The notes under the pieces were generated by a model. It saw nothing but the letters and a program-made list of their open reading frames with translations. It did not search any database and was not told the origin of the DNA. Positions 61,841 through 64,000 of a DNA stretch of 64,000 bases are shown here, piece after piece. Numbering within the stretch: position 1 is the first letter of the stretch; each line of letters opens with the position of its first letter. Where the stretch lies: NCBI GenBank assembly GCA_002433055.1, contig DJHJ01000025.1, positions 1,418-65,417 on the forward strand, read 5' to 3'. Source of the DNA: Acidobacteriia bacterium UBA6623. Lineage in GTDB: Bacteria > Acidobacteriota > Terriglobia > Bryobacterales > UBA6623. The translations under genes and the position numbers were made by a program.

Positions 61841-62953
61841 ATGGCAACTAACATCGGCAAAGCTAAACGACGAGCTGCAATTATTGGCCACACAGGCCAC
61901 GGTGAATATGGTCATGGGCTCGACACGGTTTGGAGCGTGTTTGATTCTGTGGAAGTGGTCGCTGTTGCAGACCCTGATGATCAAGGCCGTGCCGAAGCCC
62001 AGCAGCGCTCGGGAGCAAAGCGCGCATATCGAGACTATCGTGAAATGCTGACTCGAGAAAAACCCGACTATGTTAGTGTCGGACCACGTTGGCTAGATCA
62101 ACGAGTTGAGATGGTGACTGCTGTTGCTGAGGCAGGTGCTCACATCTATCTTGAAAAACCATTTGCACGTAGCCTCAAGGAAGCCGATCGTATGATTGCT
62201 GCTATAGAAAAGAGCAATGTAAAGGTCCAAACCGCTCATCAGATGCGAACATCGCCTTACGCCATTCGCGTCAAAGAATTACTCGAAGCCGGCGAGATTG
62301 GGACGATTCAAGAAGTTCGTCTGCGTGGCAAGGAAGATCGTCGTGCTGGAGGCGAAGATCTCATCGTTTTAGGAACCCACCTGTTTGATCTGTCGAGGAT
62401 GTTTTTTGGCGATCCGCACTGGGTTTTTGCACACGTCACGCACGACGGGAGAGAAATTTCTTCAGGTGATATTCGCAACCCAACTGAACCGGTTGGTGCA
62501 GTCGCCGGTAATCAAATAGCAGCCATGTTTGCGTTTGACAGAGGTGTGCACGCATATTATGGCTCAAAAGCAAGTGACCAAAAAGGGTCAAGCCGTTGGG
62601 GTACTCGTATTTTCGGCAGTCGTGGCATCATTGACTTACCTAATCAAACTTATCCCAAGGGGCAGCCACGTATACTGCGGACTCATCGTTGGATGCCAAC
62701 TAAAAGACATAAGTGGGAAGCTATCGAAGGCGCACCACATGCAGATCTACCGGCAAAAGATCGCATGCTTTCAAATGCACTAATGGTTCAGGATCTTTTC
62801 GAAGCTGTCGACCAAGATCGCAAACCGGTGACAAGCGCTCATGATGCTCGCTGGGCACTCGAGATGATTTTTGCAATTTACGAGTCACAAAAGAGTGGAT
62901 CGCGCGTGCAGCTCCCCCTTAAGCAGAGAGCACACCCTCTTGAGAGCTTGTGA
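61841..62953 (+). CDS. Gfo/Idh/MocA family oxidoreductase, cytosolic
   Basis: The 370-residue protein has no signal peptide. Its nucleotide-binding loop is unusual, I-I-G-H-T-G-H-G-E-Y-G-H-G, with His-Gly repeats in place of the usual G-x-G-x-x-G. The signature L-E-K-P-F lies near residue 107, and H-L-F-D-L-S-R-M-F (~180) in the C-terminal domain. GGGGG lies 6 bases before the ATG. An SMP-30 gene follows after 24 bp on the same strand. With the divergent SMP-30 gene, this suggests oxidation of a sugar to a lactone followed by lactone hydrolysis. Confidence 0.88.
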   Translation: MATNIGKAKRRAAIIGHTGHGEYGHGLDTVWSVFDSVEVVAVADPDDQGRAEAQQRSGAKRAYRDYREMLTREKPDYVSVGPRWLDQRVEMVTAVAEAGAHIYLEKPFARSLKEADRMIAAIEKSNVKVQTAHQMRTSPYAIRVKELLEAGEIGTIQEVRLRGKEDRRAGGEDLIVLGTHLFDLSRMFFGDPHWVFAHVTHDGREISSGDIRNPTEPVGAVAGNQIAAMFAFDRGVHAYYGSKASDQKGSSRWGTRIFGSRGIIDLPNQTYPKGQPRILRTHRWMPTKRHKWEAIEGAPHADLPAKDRMLSNALMVQDLFEAVDQDRKPVTSAHDARWALEMIFAIYESQKSGSRVQLPLKQRAHPLESL

Positions 62954-62977
62954 AAGTAATAGATAAGGAGTGCCCCC

Positions 62978-64000
62978 ATGATTTTTTTAGTAGCTGTTTT
63001 TTTTCTAAAATCCTGGGTGGTTGCACCCGCTCTCGCTTCTGAAGTTCCTCCACCATACGGTGATGCAATCGTTGCTGCAAGTGCGAGACTTGAGCTTTTG
63101 TTTACCCGGACGGTCGACATAAATGGTGGCCTTACCGAAGGTCCGGCCGTGGCCCCCGATGGCAGCATCTATTTCAGCGATATTCTTCCTGGAGCCAACA
63201 AGGGTATGATAATGCGATTTGACCCCAGGACTAGAACAACATCTGTTTTCTCAAACGATAGTGGCAAGGCAAATGGATTAATTTTCGACGCTGCAGGTGA
63301 TCTCATCGGTGCTCAAGGTGCTGACTACGGGTTAAGGCGCATCACTCGCTGGAACATCAAAACTGGACACCAAACAGTGGTTGCTGATCGTTTTCAAGGG
63401 AAGCGTTTCAACGCTCCAAACGACGTTTGTGTTGATCACAAGGGGCGAATTTACTTCAGCGACCCACATTACATTGGCCAAGAGCCGCTGGAGCTAGATC
63501 ATCGTTCTGTCTACCGTATCGACAGCGACGGAACAGTTATTGAAATAACACGTCAAGTCAGTAAACCTAATGGTCTGGCCTTGAGTCCCGACGGAGGCAC
63601 TCTTTATGTCGCCGACCACGACAATGATTCTGAGAGAAAAGGCAGAAGGATTATGCGTATCTACGCCTTTGCTCTCGACCCGGAGGGGCTTGTTAGTAAA
63701 CCTGGACATATTCTAATTGACTTCGGAGAGGATGCTGGCAGTGATGGAATTACGGTTGACCAACACGGCAACATTTATCTGACGATTCGTATGTTGAAAC
63801 GGCCTGGGGTGATGGTTTTAAACCCTGCGGGACAAGAGATCGCTTTTATCCCCACAGGTTCTCCAGGACAAGCAGAAGGCGAAGCAAGGTCGGGGTTACC
63901 TAGCAATGTGGAATTTGGCAAAGGAGTTGAAGAGAATATTCTTTACATCACCGTTGGTACCAGCCTCTATCGAATACCCCTCAAGGTAAAGGGTTACCAC
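62978..64000 (+). CDS. Exported SMP-30/gluconolactonase family protein (cut by window edge)
   Basis: The frame runs open from the ATG at 62978 to the window end (341 codons, no stop), with AAGGAG 7 bases upstream. A hydrophobic N-terminal signal (M-I-F-L-V-A-V-F-F-L...) ends near A-L-A-S, so the protein is exported, unlike the divergent SMP-30 protein at 60766. Propeller motifs are clear: L-T-E-G-P-A-V-A-P-D-G (~55), F-N-A-P-N-D-V-C-V-D (~145), K-P-N-G-L-A-L-S-P-D-G (~190) and G-S-D-G-I-T-V-D (~245). It should hydrolyse a lactone in the periplasm. It is probably co-transcribed with the upstream oxidoreductase. Confidence 0.9.
   Translation, partial: MIFLVAVFFLKSWVVAPALASEVPPPYGDAIVAASARLELLFTRTVDINGGLTEGPAVAPDGSIYFSDILPGANKGMIMRFDPRTRTTSVFSNDSGKANGLIFDAAGDLIGAQGADYGLRRITRWNIKTGHQTVVADRFQGKRFNAPNDVCVDHKGRIYFSDPHYIGQEPLELDHRSVYRIDSDGTVIEITRQVSKPNGLALSPDGGTLYVADHDNDSERKGRRIMRIYAFALDPEGLVSKPGHILIDFGEDAGSDGITVDQHGNIYLTIRMLKRPGVMVLNPAGQEIAFIPTGSPGQAEGEARSGLPSNVEFGKGVEENILYITVGTSLYRIPLKVKGYH

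Noticed and set aside
1..64000. CRISPR arrays, tRNA, rRNA, insertion sequences or prophage
   Set aside because: I saw no regularly spaced repeats, cloverleaf-like sequences, transposase or phage genes by reading. A covariance-model search was not possible here.

Overview
The window looks like chromosomal DNA of a Gram-negative, carbohydrate-degrading bacterium. It contains the replication origin (dnaA-dnaN-gyrB), the partition locus (parAB with two parS sites) and much housekeeping. Gram-negative features are the lipoproteins, an OprO/OprP-type porin and a LolD-like ATPase. The mix of Tat-exported Gfo/Idh/MocA oxidoreductases, xylose-isomerase-like TIM barrels, a GH29 fucosidase, DUF1501 and planctomycete-type cytochrome (PSCyt1/DUF1549/DUF1553) proteins, and a sulfatase-like C-terminus is typical of Acidobacteriota (Bryobacterales/Solibacter-like), Planctomycetota and Verrucomicrobiota. 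I favour an Acidobacteriota-like organism, but this is inference from gene content. No rRNA, tRNA, insertion sequence, prophage or CRISPR array was seen.

Layout. 1-8.7 kb: accessory genes (sulfatase-like tail, a small membrane protein, a secreted triple-repeat protein, an opine-dehydrogenase-like enzyme, two Gfo/Idh/MocA oxidoreductases, an acyl-CoA synthetase and an MFS carrier). 8.8-16.5 kb: housekeeping (purD, mnmG, rsmG, parS, parA, parB, ruvC, yebC). 16.7-25.4 kb: a Gfo/Idh/MocA enzyme, rocD, tag, a TIM-barrel protein, a GH29 fucosidase, a cupin and uvrC. 25.6-34.8 kb: ABC ATPase, dtd, gyrB, dnaN, the putative oriC, dnaA, larE, ruvX and mltG. 34.9-44.5 kb: sugar-metabolism genes, then two tandem multi-haem-motif PSCyt proteins with a DUF1501 partner. 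44.6-48.2 kb: cvpA and two monovalent cation/proton antiporters of different families whose genes meet tail to tail. 48.6-57.3 kb: a complete Pho module, phoB-phoR-pstS-pstC-pstA-pstB-phoU plus a phosphate-type porin. 57.3-64 kb: a gamma-glutamyltransferase-like protein, a sodium/solute symporter, two SMP-30/gluconolactonase proteins and another Gfo/Idh/MocA enzyme.

How the genes work together. The clearest functional block is phosphate sensing and uptake: porin, periplasmic PstS, PstCAB, PhoU, and PhoR/PhoB control. A-T rich direct repeats with an 11-12 bp period lie upstream of phoB, pstS and the porin and may be the PhoB operators. The second theme is sugar oxidation and deglycosylation. 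Three Gfo/Idh/MocA proteins and one TIM-barrel protein carry Tat-like leaders, so part of this chemistry probably happens in the periplasm. The genes are dispersed singly among housekeeping genes rather than held in one operon. The third theme is chromosome replication and segregation. The dnaA-dnaN intergenic region carries DnaA-box-like sites and a DnaA-trio-like run. Twin parS sites sit at the end of rsmG just upstream of parA.

I did not find one clearly unprecedented multi-gene system. The best leads are the triple-repeat secreted protein, the dispersed periplasmic sugar-oxidation set, the tandem triple-CxxCH proteins with DUF1501, the Pho-box candidates, and several compact nucleic-acid structures.
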